Source of the DNA: Streptomyces mayonensis
GTDB taxonomy: Bacteria; Actinomycetota; Actinomycetes; Streptomycetales; Streptomycetaceae
Length of the DNA: 64,000 nt
Assembly: GCF_018982965.1 (NCBI RefSeq)
Contig: NZ_JACBYP010000006.1
Span: 62,001 to 126,000, forward strand
Direction of reading: 5' to 3'
Under the pieces are notes generated by a model. The model was not told the origin of the DNA. It did not search any database and saw only the letters and a program-made list of their open reading frames with translations. The position numbers and the translations under genes were made by a program. Below are positions 36,430 to 44,700 of this stretch, in pieces. How positions within the stretch are numbered: position 1 is the stretch's first letter; every line of letters starts with the position of its first letter.

Positions 36430-36445
36430 ACTTGGACGTCCTAGT
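36430..36445. promoter_or_regulatory. Palindrome ACTTGGACGTCCTAGT upstream of icmA
   Basis: 16-bp near-perfect palindrome with GGACGTCC at its centre and one mismatched pair, ending 12 bp before the icmA ATG. It sits where a -10/+1 region would be expected, so it is a candidate repressor operator. The regulator is unknown; the local MarR protein is one option. Confidence 0.55.
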
Positions 36446-36457
36446 AAATTTGAAGAC

Positions 36458-38158
36458 ATGGACGCTCACGCCATAGACGAGGGCCGCCGTCGCTGGCAGG
36501 CCCGGTACGACGCGGCACGCAAGCGCGACGCGGACTTCAGCACGCTCTCCGGCGATCCCGTGGAGCCGGTCTACGGGCCCCGGCCCGGGGACGAGTACGA
36601 GGGCTTCGAGCGGATCGGCTGGCCGGGGGAGTACCCGTTCACCCGCGGCCTGTATCCGACCGGGTACCGGGGGCGCACGTGGACGATCCGGCAGTTCGCC
36701 GGGTTCGGCAACGCGGAGCAGACCAACGAGCGGTACAAGATGATCCTCCGCAACGGCGGCGGAGGGCTGTCCGTCGCCTTCGACATGCCGACGCTGATGG
36801 GCCGCGACTCCGACGACCCGCGCTCCCTCGGCGAGGTCGGGCACTGCGGGGTGGCCGTCGACTCGGCCGCCGACATGGAGGCGCTGTTCAAGGACATCCC
36901 GCTCGGGGACGTCACCACCTCCATGACGATCAGCGGACCGGCCGTACCCGTCTTCTGCATGTACCTGGTCGCCGCCGAGCGGCAGGGCGTCGACGCGGGC
37001 GTGCTCAACGGCACGCTGCAGACCGACATCTTCAAGGAGTACATCGCCCAGAAGGAGTGGCTCTTCCAGCCCGAGCCCCACCTGCGCCTCATCGGCGACC
37101 TCATGGAGTACTGCGCGGCCGGCATCCCCGCCTACAAGCCGCTGTCGGTCTCCGGCTACCACATCCGCGAGGCCGGGTCGACGGCCGCACAGGAGCTGGC
37201 GTACACCCTCGCCGACGGCTTCGGGTACGTGGAACTGGGGCTCAGCCGGGGGCTGGACGTGGACGTCTTCGCGCCCGGGCTCTCCTTCTTCTTCGACGCG
37301 CACGTCGACTTCTTCGAGGAGATCGCCAAGTTCCGCGCGGCGCGCCGGATCTGGGCGCGCTGGATGCGCGACGTGTACGGAGCGAAGAGCGAGAAGGCGC
37401 AGTGGCTGCGGTTCCACACCCAGACCGCCGGTGTGTCGCTGACCGCGCAGCAGCCGTACAACAACGTCGTACGGACCGCCGTGGAGGCGCTCGCGGCCGT
37501 GCTCGGAGGCACCAACTCCCTGCACACCAACGCGCTGGACGAGACCCTCGCCCTGCCCAGCGAGCAGGCCGCCGAGATCGCCCTGCGCACCCAGCAGGTG
37601 CTGATGGAGGAGACCGGCGTCGCCAACGTCGCCGACCCGCTGGGCGGTTCCTGGTTCGTCGAGCAGCTGACGGACCGGATCGAGGCCGACGCCGAGAAGA
37701 TCTTCGAGCAGATCAAGGAGCGGGGGCTGCGGGCCCACCCCGACGGGCAGCACCCGATCGGCCCGGTCACCTCGGGCATCCTGCGCGGCATAGAGGACGG
37801 CTGGTTCACCGGTGAGATCGCCGAGTCCGCCTTCCGCTACCAGCAGGCCCTGGAGAAGGACGACAAGAAGGTGGTCGGCGTCAACGTCCACACCGGCTCC
37901 GTCACCGGCGACCTGGAGATCCTCCGGGTCAGCCACGAGGTCGAGCGCGAGCAGGTGCGGGAGCTGGCCGAGCGCAAGGGCGCCCGCGACGACGCGGCCG
38001 TGCGCGGTGCCCTGGACGGCATGCTCGCCGCGGCCCGCTCCGGCGGCAACATGATCGGGCCGATGCTGGACGCGGTGCGCGCGGAGGCGACGCTCGGTGA
38101 GATCTGCGGCGTGCTGCGCGACGAGTGGGGGGTGTACACGGAGCCGGCCGGCTTCTGA
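36458..38158 (+). CDS. icmA: Isobutyryl-CoA mutase large subunit
   Basis: 566 aa from ATG 36458, the exact length I recall for IcmA. It interconverts isobutyryl-CoA and n-butyryl-CoA, linking valine catabolism to polyketide and fatty-acid precursors. It has only the substrate-binding barrel and no B12-binding domain, so it needs a separate small subunit (IcmB), not found here. The two residues that distinguish isobutyryl- from methylmalonyl-CoA mutase are both of the isobutyryl type: Phe80 (TIRQFAGF) and Gln198 (EYIAQKEW). The start 15 codons upstream is rejected; the chosen start gives MDAHAIDEGRRRWQARYD. Confidence 0.95.
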   Translation: MDAHAIDEGRRRWQARYDAARKRDADFSTLSGDPVEPVYGPRPGDEYEGFERIGWPGEYPFTRGLYPTGYRGRTWTIRQFAGFGNAEQTNERYKMILRNGGGGLSVAFDMPTLMGRDSDDPRSLGEVGHCGVAVDSAADMEALFKDIPLGDVTTSMTISGPAVPVFCMYLVAAERQGVDAGVLNGTLQTDIFKEYIAQKEWLFQPEPHLRLIGDLMEYCAAGIPAYKPLSVSGYHIREAGSTAAQELAYTLADGFGYVELGLSRGLDVDVFAPGLSFFFDAHVDFFEEIAKFRAARRIWARWMRDVYGAKSEKAQWLRFHTQTAGVSLTAQQPYNNVVRTAVEALAAVLGGTNSLHTNALDETLALPSEQAAEIALRTQQVLMEETGVANVADPLGGSWFVEQLTDRIEADAEKIFEQIKERGLRAHPDGQHPIGPVTSGILRGIEDGWFTGEIAESAFRYQQALEKDDKKVVGVNVHTGSVTGDLEILRVSHEVEREQVRELAERKGARDDAAVRGALDGMLAAARSGGNMIGPMLDAVRAEATLGEICGVLRDEWGVYTEPAGF

Positions 38159-38189
38159 CCGGCTCAGTTTCTGACCGACTCCGTACGGC

Positions 38190-39200
38190 TCACTCCGCGG
38201 CGCGGAAGGTGCGGCGGTACGCCGACGGGGCGACCCCCGCCCGGGCCGCCAGGTGCCGCCGCAGCGAGGTCGCCGTGGCGAAGCCGACCTCGTGGGCGAC
38301 CCGCTCCACCGGGAGGTCGCTGGACTCCAGCAGGTGCTGCGCCCTGCGCAGCCGCTGCTGGGTCAGCCAGCGGCCGGGGCTCAGACCGGTCTCCTCCCGG
38401 AAGCGCCGGGCGAAGGTGCGGGTGCTCATCGCCGCGTGCGCGGCCATCTCGTCCAGCGACAGGGGCTCCGCCAGCCGCCCCAGCGCCCAGTCGCGGGTCG
38501 GACCGGTGCCGGCCGTGCTTGCCGGGGGCAGCGGCTGCTCGATGTACTGCGCCTGCCCGCCGTCCCGGTAGGGCGGCACGACGCAGCGGCGGGCGACGTG
38601 GTTGGCCACCTCGCTGCCGTGGTCCTGGCGCACCAGGTGCAGGCAGACGTCGACTCCGCTCGCCGCCCCCGCCGAGGTGAGCACGTCGCCGTGGTCGACG
38701 AAGAGCACCCCGGCGTCCAGCTCCACCTCGGGGAACAGCTCCCGGAAGTGGTCGGCGAGCGCCCAGTGGGTGGTGGCCCGCCGCCCGTCCAGGAGACCGG
38801 CGGCAGCCAGCAGGAAGGCGCCGGTGCAGATGGACACCAGCCTGGCGCCGGGCCGGACGCGGGACAGGGCGGCCAGGGCCCGAGGGTCCGCGGCGACGGC
38901 CGACGCGGCGGTGACGGCGTACGGCGGAATGACCACGGTGTCCGCCTCCGCCAGCACCTCGGGGCCGTGCCCCGGCGTGACGGTCAGGTCCGAGTCGGTG
39001 CGCACGGGGTGTCCGTCCACGCTCGCGGAGCGCACGTCGTAGCGGCCGTCGGCGGAGCCCAGGACGCGGTGCGGGATGCCGAGTTCGAAGGGGTAGACGC
39101 CGTCCAGGGCAAGGACGACGACGCGGTGGGCGCCGGGCCGCGGGACGGGGCGCATCCGGCGCTCCAGTTCGGCCGTGCGCGCGGCGGGGTCGGTGAGCAT
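38190..39200 (-). CDS. GlxA/FtrA-type regulator: DJ-1/PfpI domain plus AraC HTH
   Basis: 336 aa. N-terminal DJ-1/PfpI-like domain (about 25-200) with VVVLALDGVYPFELGIP, the nucleophile-elbow-like SICTGAFLLAAAGLLDG (Cys present) and DVLTSAGAASGVDVCLHLV. C-terminal AraC domain (about 235-335) has two helix-turn-helices, DEMAAHAAMSTRTFARRF and VERVAHEVGFATATSLRRHL. Family members usually activate catabolic genes. Divergent from the oxidoreductase gene across 70 bp, a likely target. ATG at 39200 has a poor ribosome-binding site; longer frames upstream enter the oxidoreductase leader. Confidence 0.92.
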   Translation of the reverse strand: MLTDPAARTAELERRMRPVPRPGAHRVVVLALDGVYPFELGIPHRVLGSADGRYDVRSASVDGHPVRTDSDLTVTPGHGPEVLAEADTVVIPPYAVTAASAVAADPRALAALSRVRPGARLVSICTGAFLLAAAGLLDGRRATTHWALADHFRELFPEVELDAGVLFVDHGDVLTSAGAASGVDVCLHLVRQDHGSEVANHVARRCVVPPYRDGGQAQYIEQPLPPASTAGTGPTRDWALGRLAEPLSLDEMAAHAAMSTRTFARRFREETGLSPGRWLTQQRLRRAQHLLESSDLPVERVAHEVGFATATSLRRHLAARAGVAPSAYRRTFRAAE

Positions 39201-39270
39201 GGCACAAATGTATCGGAGGATGACCTTCTTGCCATGGCCCCGGGGCACGCCCCCCGGCGAGGATCGGGGC

Positions 39271-40257
39271 ATGACCACGACGGACACCCCCGAGAACCCC
39301 GCCGCCGCTTCGGACGGCGCCCCCGTGATGCTCGCCCTGCACCAGACGGTGCTCGGCGGCCCCGAGGTGCTGGAGCCGACCGAACTGCCGCGGCCCGAGC
39401 CCGGCCCCGGCGAGATCCTCGTCGCCGTGCACGCGGCCGGACTCAACCCCACGGACTACAAGCACCGCGCCGCGAAGCTCTTCCTGCCGCCCCCGCCGTT
39501 CACCCTCGGGTGGGACGTCTCCGGCACCGTGGTGGAGGCCGGCTTCGGCGTCACCCTCTTCCGGCCGGGCGACGAGGTCTTCGGCATGCTGCCCTACCCG
39601 TACGGGGCCGGCTCCCACGCCGAGTACGTGACCGGCCCGGCCCGCGCCTTCGCCGCCAAGCCCGCCGGGACCGACCACGTCCAGGCGGCCGCCCTGCCGC
39701 TGGCCGCGCTCACCGCCTGGCAGGCCCTCGTCGACACCGCGGACCTGCGGGCCGGACAGCGGGTGCTGATCCACGCGGCGGCCGGCGGCGTCGGCCACCT
39801 CGCCGTGCAGATCGCCAAGGAGCGCGGCGCGCACGTCACCGGCACGGCGAGCGCCCCCAAGCACGCCTTCCTGCGCGAGCTGGGCGCCGACGCCTGCGTC
39901 GACCACCGCACCGAGGACTTCACCGACACCGGTGAGCGCTACGACGTCGTCCTGGACGCCGTCGGCGGCGACACCGCCCTGCGTTCCGTGGACGTACTGC
40001 GCCCCGGCGGTGTCGTCGTGTCCCTGCTCCCGGTGGACGCGGACACCCGGGCCGCGGCCGAGAAGGCGGACGCCCGGGCCGTCGGCATGCTGGTCGAGCA
40101 CGACCACGCCGGAATGAGCGCCATCGCGTCCCTCGTCGAACGGGGCCTGCTGCGCGCCCACGTCTCCGGCACCTTCCCGCTCGCCGAGGGCGCCCGGGCC
40201 CACGCCCAGGGGGAGACCGGCCGTACGACGGGGAAGCTGGTCCTCACCGTGCGCTGA
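39271..40257 (+). CDS. NADPH:quinone oxidoreductase-like (MDR) protein
   Basis: 328 aa, zinc-independent medium-chain dehydrogenase/reductase. N-terminal catalytic GroES-like fold (VHAAGLNPTDYKHR, GWDVSGTVVEAG, PGDEVFGM), then a Rossmann domain with nucleotide motif HAAAGGVGHLAVQIA and ELGADACVD. No zinc-ligand cysteines typical of alcohol dehydrogenases. ATG with GGATCGGGG upstream; about 15 residues of Thr/Pro/Ala precede the domain. Divergent from the GlxA-type regulator, which may control it. The physiological substrate (quinone or reactive enone) is unknown. Confidence 0.9.
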   Translation: MTTTDTPENPAAASDGAPVMLALHQTVLGGPEVLEPTELPRPEPGPGEILVAVHAAGLNPTDYKHRAAKLFLPPPPFTLGWDVSGTVVEAGFGVTLFRPGDEVFGMLPYPYGAGSHAEYVTGPARAFAAKPAGTDHVQAAALPLAALTAWQALVDTADLRAGQRVLIHAAAGGVGHLAVQIAKERGAHVTGTASAPKHAFLRELGADACVDHRTEDFTDTGERYDVVLDAVGGDTALRSVDVLRPGGVVVSLLPVDADTRAAAEKADARAVGMLVEHDHAGMSAIASLVERGLLRAHVSGTFPLAEGARAHAQGETGRTTGKLVLTVR

Positions 40258-40633
40258 GCGGACGCGGGGTCCCCTGCCGGAACGCCGATCGGCCGCGTCC
40301 TCCGGGGCGCGGCCGGTCGACGGGGGCCTGTGGGGCGCGCCCGTATGCACGGGCCCGGGGCCGGGTCCCGCGGAGGCGCCGCCGGGGCCGTGCCCACCTG
40401 GCCGCGCCCCGGTTTCGCCCGGGCCGTGCCCGGCGGAGTCGGCGCCCGCTGCGGCACGCGCGGTGGGGTCCTGTCGCGGGGTCCTGTGGAGGTGGGCAGG
40501 TTTCGGGGTGGCGGGGTGTGTCGTGCCGGGTTCCGGTTCCGGTGCTGACCGGGATGTGTCCTGCCGGGTTCCGGTCCGGTCCTGCCGGGTCCAGGTTCCG
40601 GTGCTGTCCGGGGCGTGGCCGGGCGGTCGGAGG
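40258..40633. other. 376-bp intergenic region with TTCCGG-rich repeats
   Basis: Between convergent genes. It is rich in repeated CCGGGTTCCGGT and CCTGCCGGGT elements (about 40505-40615). I see no gene, no clean terminator hairpin and no promoter. Confidence 0.6.
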
Positions 40634-41272
40634 CTACGTCGGCGTGGCCGGTTCCTGGGCCGTGCCGGCCAGGCCCGTCAGCAGTACCCGGGACAGGTCG
40701 CGCACCCACTCCTCGTCCGCGGCGCCGGCGCTGACCAGGGTGCGGTGCACCACCGCGCCCGCGACCAGGTCGAAGATCAGGTCCACGGTGCGTCCGGCCT
40801 GGGCGGCGTCCGGCTCGGGCGGCAGCTCGCCCCGGGCCTCGGCACGGGCCCTGCCCTCCAGGACCAGACGCTTCTGCCGCTCCACGATCGACGTGCGGAT
40901 GCGCTCGCGCAGCGCGTCGTCGCGGGTGGACTCGGCGACCACGGCCATCAGGCCGCTCTTGGCCTCCGGGCGGGCCAGGATCGTCGCGAACTGCAGCACC
41001 ACGCCCTCGATGTCGGCGGCCAGGGAGCCGCTGTCGGGCAGTTCCAGCTCGTCGAAGAGTTCCGCCACCGCGTCCACGACCAGTTCGTTCTTGCCCGCCC
41101 AGCGACGGTAGAGCGTCGTCTTTGCAACCCCGGCCCGCGTTGCCACGTCTCCCAGGGTGAGCTTCGACCAGCCGAGGTCGACCAGCGCGGCCCGCGTCGC
41201 GGCCAGGATCGCGGTGTCCGCCGCGGCACTGCGCGGGCGTCCGGCACGGCCGGCGGGGGTGCTGCTCTGCAT
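40634..41272 (-). CDS. TetR-family transcriptional regulator
   Basis: 212 aa. DNA-binding domain about 20-65 with ILAATRAALVDLG, LTLGDVATRAGVAKTTLYRRWAGKNELV. C-terminal domain of the TetR_C_16-like type (ESTRDDALRERIRTSIVERQKRLV; DLIFDLVAGAVVHRTLVSAG). The ATG at 41272 follows no strong ribosome-binding site. Divergent from the thioredoxin/TPR gene across 233 bp that contains a perfect TetR-type dyad (41356-41372), probably its operator. Ligand unknown. Confidence 0.92.
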   Translation of the reverse strand: MQSSTPAGRAGRPRSAAADTAILAATRAALVDLGWSKLTLGDVATRAGVAKTTLYRRWAGKNELVVDAVAELFDELELPDSGSLAADIEGVVLQFATILARPEAKSGLMAVVAESTRDDALRERIRTSIVERQKRLVLEGRARAEARGELPPEPDAAQAGRTVDLIFDLVAGAVVHRTLVSAGAADEEWVRDLSRVLLTGLAGTAQEPATPT

Positions 41273-41355
41273 GCCCCGACCATAACCGGCGGGTTCTGTG
41301 CGGCCGTGAGGGAGATCACCGGGGAGGACTGTTCCGGCAGCCCCTTCCGGTATTA

Positions 41356-41372
41356 CGCTACGAGCCGTAGCG
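41356..41372. promoter_or_regulatory. Candidate TetR operator CGCTACG-AGC-CGTAGCG
   Basis: Perfect 7-bp inverted repeat with a 3-bp spacer (17 bp in all), flanked by TTA and AAA, in the region between the divergent TetR and thioredoxin-like genes. Size and symmetry fit TetR dimers. Confidence 0.65.
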
Positions 41373-41505
41373 AAAGCACGGGTGCGCCCGTGCCCCAGCG
41401 ACGACCACGGGCGTGGGGTGGGGACCCGGCGCCCAACAGCACACGTCCGGGCGGGCTTTCGACCCGCTTTTCACACGCGCGCGCAGGACGGGGGAGGATA
41501 GACCC

Positions 41506-42483
41506 ATGCAGCCACGGAACATGTCCATGAGCGGGGTCGTCGACCTCGCCGCGGTGAAGGCGGCCCAGGAGGCCAAGACGAAGGCGGAGCAGGCGCGCGC
41601 CGAGGCGGCCAGGACCGGCGGCGCGGGCGCCGTCTCCCCGGCCGACCTCGTCATCGACGTCGACGAGGCCGGCTTCGAGAGCGATGTCCTGCAGCGGTCC
41701 ACCGAGGTCCCGGTCGTCATCGACTTCTGGGCCGAGTGGTGCGAGCCCTGCAAGCAGTTGAGCCCGGTCCTGGAGCGGCTGGCCGTCGAGTACAACGGGC
41801 GTTTCCTGCTCGCCAAGATCGACGTGGACGCCAACCAGACGCTGATGCAGCAGTTCGGCGTCCAGGGCATCCCCGCCGTCTTCGCGGTCGTGGCCGGGCA
41901 GGCGCTGCCGCTCTTCCAGGGGGCCGCGGGCGAGGCGCAGATCCGCCAGACCCTGGACCAGCTGGTGCAGGTCGGCGAGGAGCGCTTCGGCCTGACCGGC
42001 CTCACCGTCGACCCCGAGGCCGAGCCCGGTGCCGCGCAGGCCGCCGCCCCGGAGCGCCCGGCCTCACCGCACGACGCCGCACTCGAGGCCGCCGTGCGGG
42101 CCCTTGACGCGGGCGACCTGAGCGGCGCCGTCCAGGCGTACAAGAACGTGCTGGCCGACGAGCCGGCCAACACCGAGGCCAAAGTGGGCCTGGCCCAGGC
42201 CGAGTTGCTCCAGCGGGTGCAGGACGCCGACCCGCAGCGGGTCCGGCAGGAGGCCGCGGACAAGCCGGGCGATGCCCAGGCGCAGATCGCCGCGGCCGAC
42301 CTGGACCTGGTGGGCGGTCACGTGGAGGACGCCTTCGGCCGCCTGGTCGACGCGGTGCGCGTCACGGCGGGCGACGAGCGCAACGCCGTACGGGTGCGGC
42401 TCCTCGAGCTGTTCGAGGTGGTCGGTGGGGACGACCCACGGGTGGCGGCGGCACGCAGGGCGCTCTCCCGCGCCTTGTTCTAG
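41506..42483 (+). CDS. Thioredoxin-fold plus TPR protein (YbbN/CnoX-like)
   Basis: 325 aa. An N-terminal Ala/Lys-rich helix (about 15-40) is followed by a thioredoxin domain (about 45-160) with redox site WCEPC (Cys79, Cys82) and cis-Pro in GIPAVFA, then a C-terminal TPR-like region (about 185-325; LEAAVRALDAGDLSGAVQAYKNVL). This architecture matches YbbN/CnoX, a holdase that passes oxidation-sensitive proteins to GroEL/DnaK. Here both active-site cysteines are retained, unlike E. coli YbbN. ATG with GGGGAGG. Cytoplasmic. Confidence 0.92.
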   Translation: MQPRNMSMSGVVDLAAVKAAQEAKTKAEQARAEAARTGGAGAVSPADLVIDVDEAGFESDVLQRSTEVPVVIDFWAEWCEPCKQLSPVLERLAVEYNGRFLLAKIDVDANQTLMQQFGVQGIPAVFAVVAGQALPLFQGAAGEAQIRQTLDQLVQVGEERFGLTGLTVDPEAEPGAAQAAAPERPASPHDAALEAAVRALDAGDLSGAVQAYKNVLADEPANTEAKVGLAQAELLQRVQDADPQRVRQEAADKPGDAQAQIAAADLDLVGGHVEDAFGRLVDAVRVTAGDERNAVRVRLLELFEVVGGDDPRVAAARRALSRALF

Positions 42484-42515
42484 ACGGGTACCGGGTCCGG
42501 ACGGGCGCCGGGTCC

Positions 42516-42659
42516 CGGGCGGGTGCCGGCAATCGGACGCGCACCGAAACCCGGGCGGGTGCCGGCGCTCGGACGAGCACCGGAATCCGGACGGGGACCG
42601 GCAACCGGACGAGCGCCGGAATCCGGGCGGGTGCCGGATTCCGGTTCGGGGCCGGTGCG
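42516..42659. repeat. Four degenerate 36-bp tandem units
   Basis: Units start at 42516, 42552, 42588 and 42624, most beginning CGGGCGGGTGCCGG, with partial copies before. Each unit itself looks like two related 18-bp halves (GGTGCCGG / GCACCGG). Confidence 0.7.
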
Positions 42660-42732
42660 TCGTCCGTTGGCCGGCCGTTCAAACGCTCGTCCGGTGTGAC
42701 CCGTGTGAAGGAGCTGTCGACGAGTCGTCACT

Positions 42733-42770
42733 GCGGCCGCGCTTTACCAAAACTTGGTAATCGCGGCCGC
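42733..42770. promoter_or_regulatory. Nested inverted repeat around TTACCAAAACTTGGTAA
   Basis: Outer arms GCGGCCGCG (42733-42741) and CGCGGCCGC (42762-42770) enclose TTACCAA (42744-42750), AAC, TTGGTAA (42754-42760). It is the first of three TTAC...GTAA palindromes upstream of the DUF6230 operon. Confidence 0.6.
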
Positions 42771-42772
42771 TG

Positions 42773-42785
42773 TTACTGGCAGTAA
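42773..42785. promoter_or_regulatory. Palindrome TTACTGGCAGTAA
   Basis: Perfect 6-bp inverted repeat around one central G, 2 bp after the preceding nested repeat. Candidate regulator operator. Confidence 0.6.
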
Positions 42786-42900
42786 GTCCAGTGCGTCGAT
42801 CTGTCGGAGTCTGTCCGCCGATCCATGGTTTTGTTCCGGCCTCGGGGCGCACCCAGCGTCGCCGTTCGGAGGCGGTGTGTCGTCCTCCGGTTATCCGTCC

Positions 42901-42916
42901 GTTACTAGCCAGTAAC
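42901..42916. promoter_or_regulatory. Palindrome GTTACTAGCCAGTAAC
   Basis: 16-bp palindrome with one mismatched pair, sharing the TTACT/AGTAA ends of the site at 42773-42785. The centres are about 130 bp apart. Confidence 0.6.
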
Positions 42917-43297
42917 GAACCCCCTTGTGCCGAGGGCGAGAATGCACCACGATCGGCGACGCTCGGTCCATTCCCGTTCCCCGAAAGCCAGTCGGGTCGC
43001 GGGTGCTCCTGGGTCCCCACCGAGCAGGGTCGGTTGCAGTGGAGCCGGCCCTTGGGCAGGGGGGTCTTCGTCCAACCGGCGAAGCCTGCCCAGCAGGGTT
43101 GTGCGTGATGCGTGTCAGGCGCGACCAGTGGTTGTCGCTCGGGGGTGATCGCCGGTGATCCGGGGCGCGTGGTACGTGCCGCCGAGCGCAGGCGCTCTCC
43201 TTCCCGAGGACGTAGCACTTCTCCCATCCCTGCCAGCCGCGCCGCCGAACCGGAGGCCGGACGAGGCCAGGAGATGTACGTCCGAGAAGGAGGAAAT

Positions 43298-43930
43298 ATG
43301 GAGTCCCAGGTGCGTGGCGGGACCAGATGGAAGCGGTTCGCTGTGGTCATGGTGCCCAGCGTCGCCGCGACGGCTGCGATAGGTGTCGCGCTCGCGCAGG
43401 GCGCTCTCGCGGCGTCGTTCAGCGTCTCCGGGCAGTCGTTCAAGGTGACGGCGGACCGGCTCGACGGCACGGGCTTCTCCCAGTACGGGGCGGTCGACCA
43501 GGGCTACACGCTGAAGGGCGAGAAGGCGGCTCACCCCGTCGCGGTCTCGGCGTTCAAGTCCGCGACGATCAAGAACCTGTGCCAGTCGGTGGTCACCCCG
43601 GACATCCCGCTGATCGGTTCCGTCAGCCTCACGCTGAAGGCCGGCGGTGGTGAGAAGCCGGTCGAGGCCGAGAACCTGTACATCGACATCGAGGACCTGC
43701 AGGCCGATGCCACGTTCCGCAACATCGACATCGGTGTCGCGGCCAAGGACGCCGACAAGGGTCCCGGCATCAAGAAGGGCGACACCACCAACCCCAACGG
43801 GTTCGCCCAGCAGGCCGACACGGCCACGCTGACCGGTGTGAAGCAGACGGCGTGGGCGACCACCGCCGGAACCTTCAAGCTCAGCGGTCTGAAGATGTCG
43901 CTGTCCAAGGGTGTCAAGGAGTGCTACTAA
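43298..43930 (+). CDS. DUF6230-family secreted/envelope protein
   Basis: 210 aa. Signal peptide or anchor at 1-39 (basic WKRFAVVMVPS, hydrophobic AATAAIGVALAQGALA). The mature part is predicted mostly beta and contains FSVSGQSFKVTADRLDGTGF, AENLYIDIEDLQADATFRNI and LSGLKMSLSKGVKECY, with two Cys (NLCQSV and the C-terminal ECY) able to form a disulfide. Homologues have sometimes been labelled cholesterol esterase, but I see no GxSxG esterase motif. ATG with AAGGAGG at 4 nt. First gene of an apparent operon with a DUF6114 membrane protein and an acidic secreted protein. Function unknown. Confidence 0.85.
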   Translation: MESQVRGGTRWKRFAVVMVPSVAATAAIGVALAQGALAASFSVSGQSFKVTADRLDGTGFSQYGAVDQGYTLKGEKAAHPVAVSAFKSATIKNLCQSVVTPDIPLIGSVSLTLKAGGGEKPVEAENLYIDIEDLQADATFRNIDIGVAAKDADKGPGIKKGDTTNPNGFAQQADTATLTGVKQTAWATTAGTFKLSGLKMSLSKGVKECY

Positions 43931-44046
43931 GCGCTCCCTGAAGGGCGGGGGAGCCACGGCGCCCCCGCCCGTCCACTCTCCGGCCGCGTCGTCGCACGCG
44001 GTCCACGTCTCCACCACAGCAAAGCCGTACCAGGGAGCTGTTTTCC

Positions 44047-44700
44047 ATGAGCGCCGAGACTCCTGCCGCAGCCGGCCAGTTCACCCGCCGGAGGCTGCAG
44101 TTCCGTGCCTGGCGAGGCGGGCGGCCGTTCTGGGCCGGCCTGTTCATCGCGCTCGGCGGCCTCCCCATCGCCTACTTCCCGTACGCGAACCTCCAGATCG
44201 GTCACCTGACGCTGGCGATGGCCACCACCGCGGGCGCCGGGTCGCTGATCATCGGAGTCCTGCTGGTCGTCCTGGGCATCAGCCTGTGGTTCCAGAAGCA
44301 CGTCCGGGTCTTCGCGGGTGTGGCGGCGATCCTGCTGGCGCTGGTATCCATCCCCGTGTCCAACCTCGGCGGTTTCCTGATCGGCTTCCTGCTCGCACTG
44401 GTCGGCGGCGCGATGGCCGTGTCCTGGGTGCCGGGCGAGCCGCCGCAGGCCGAGCCGCCGGCCAAGGGCGGGGAGACGGACGACACGCCCGAGGGTGCGG
44501 CCCCCGGCGCCCCCGCCGACGACACCGCGTTCCCCGGCTTCCCGGAGCCCGGCACGCGCGGGGCCGACGGCGCGGTGCCGAAGCCGAGGGACGGGATGGA
44601 CGACGGGAGTCCCGCGCAGGCCTACGCGGCACTGCGGGCGAACGATCTGTCAGGAACGAGCCCGGCCAACGGGGCGAACGGGAGGCACAGTGCCGGCTGA
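44047..44700 (+). CDS. DUF6114-family membrane protein
   Basis: 217 aa. After a basic N-terminus (RRRLQFRAWRGGRPF) come four predicted helices in two hairpins: about 29-47 (WAGLFIALGGLPIAYFPY), 55-80 (LTLAMATTAGAGSLIIGVLLVVLGISLWF), 86-105 and 110-130 (LGGFLIGFLLALVGGAMAVSW). The last 85 residues are a Pro/Glu/Asp-rich hydrophilic tail. This pattern (FRAWRGGRPFWAGL) recalls DUF6114 proteins, which pair with DUF6230 proteins. It begins 116 bp after the DUF6230 gene and overlaps the next gene by 11 nt. Function unknown, presumably an envelope complex. Confidence 0.85.
   Translation: MSAETPAAAGQFTRRRLQFRAWRGGRPFWAGLFIALGGLPIAYFPYANLQIGHLTLAMATTAGAGSLIIGVLLVVLGISLWFQKHVRVFAGVAAILLALVSIPVSNLGGFLIGFLLALVGGAMAVSWVPGEPPQAEPPAKGGETDDTPEGAAPGAPADDTAFPGFPEPGTRGADGAVPKPRDGMDDGSPAQAYAALRANDLSGTSPANGANGRHSAG

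Larger units (their letters stand above)
42484..43297. other. 814-bp regulatory and repetitive region
   Basis: No convincing gene. From left: a degenerate 36-bp tandem repeat (42516-42659), a nested inverted repeat (42733-42770) and two further TTAC/GTAA palindromes (42773-42785, 42901-42916). Then about 370 bp lead to the DUF6230 gene. A run of in-frame codons from 43112 is not supported as coding, because the AAGGAGG site and signal peptide point to ATG 43298. Confidence 0.65.

Noticed and set aside
43112-43297. N-terminal extension of the DUF6230 gene
   Set aside because: The extension has no conserved features; ATG 43298 has AAGGAGG and starts a clean signal peptide.
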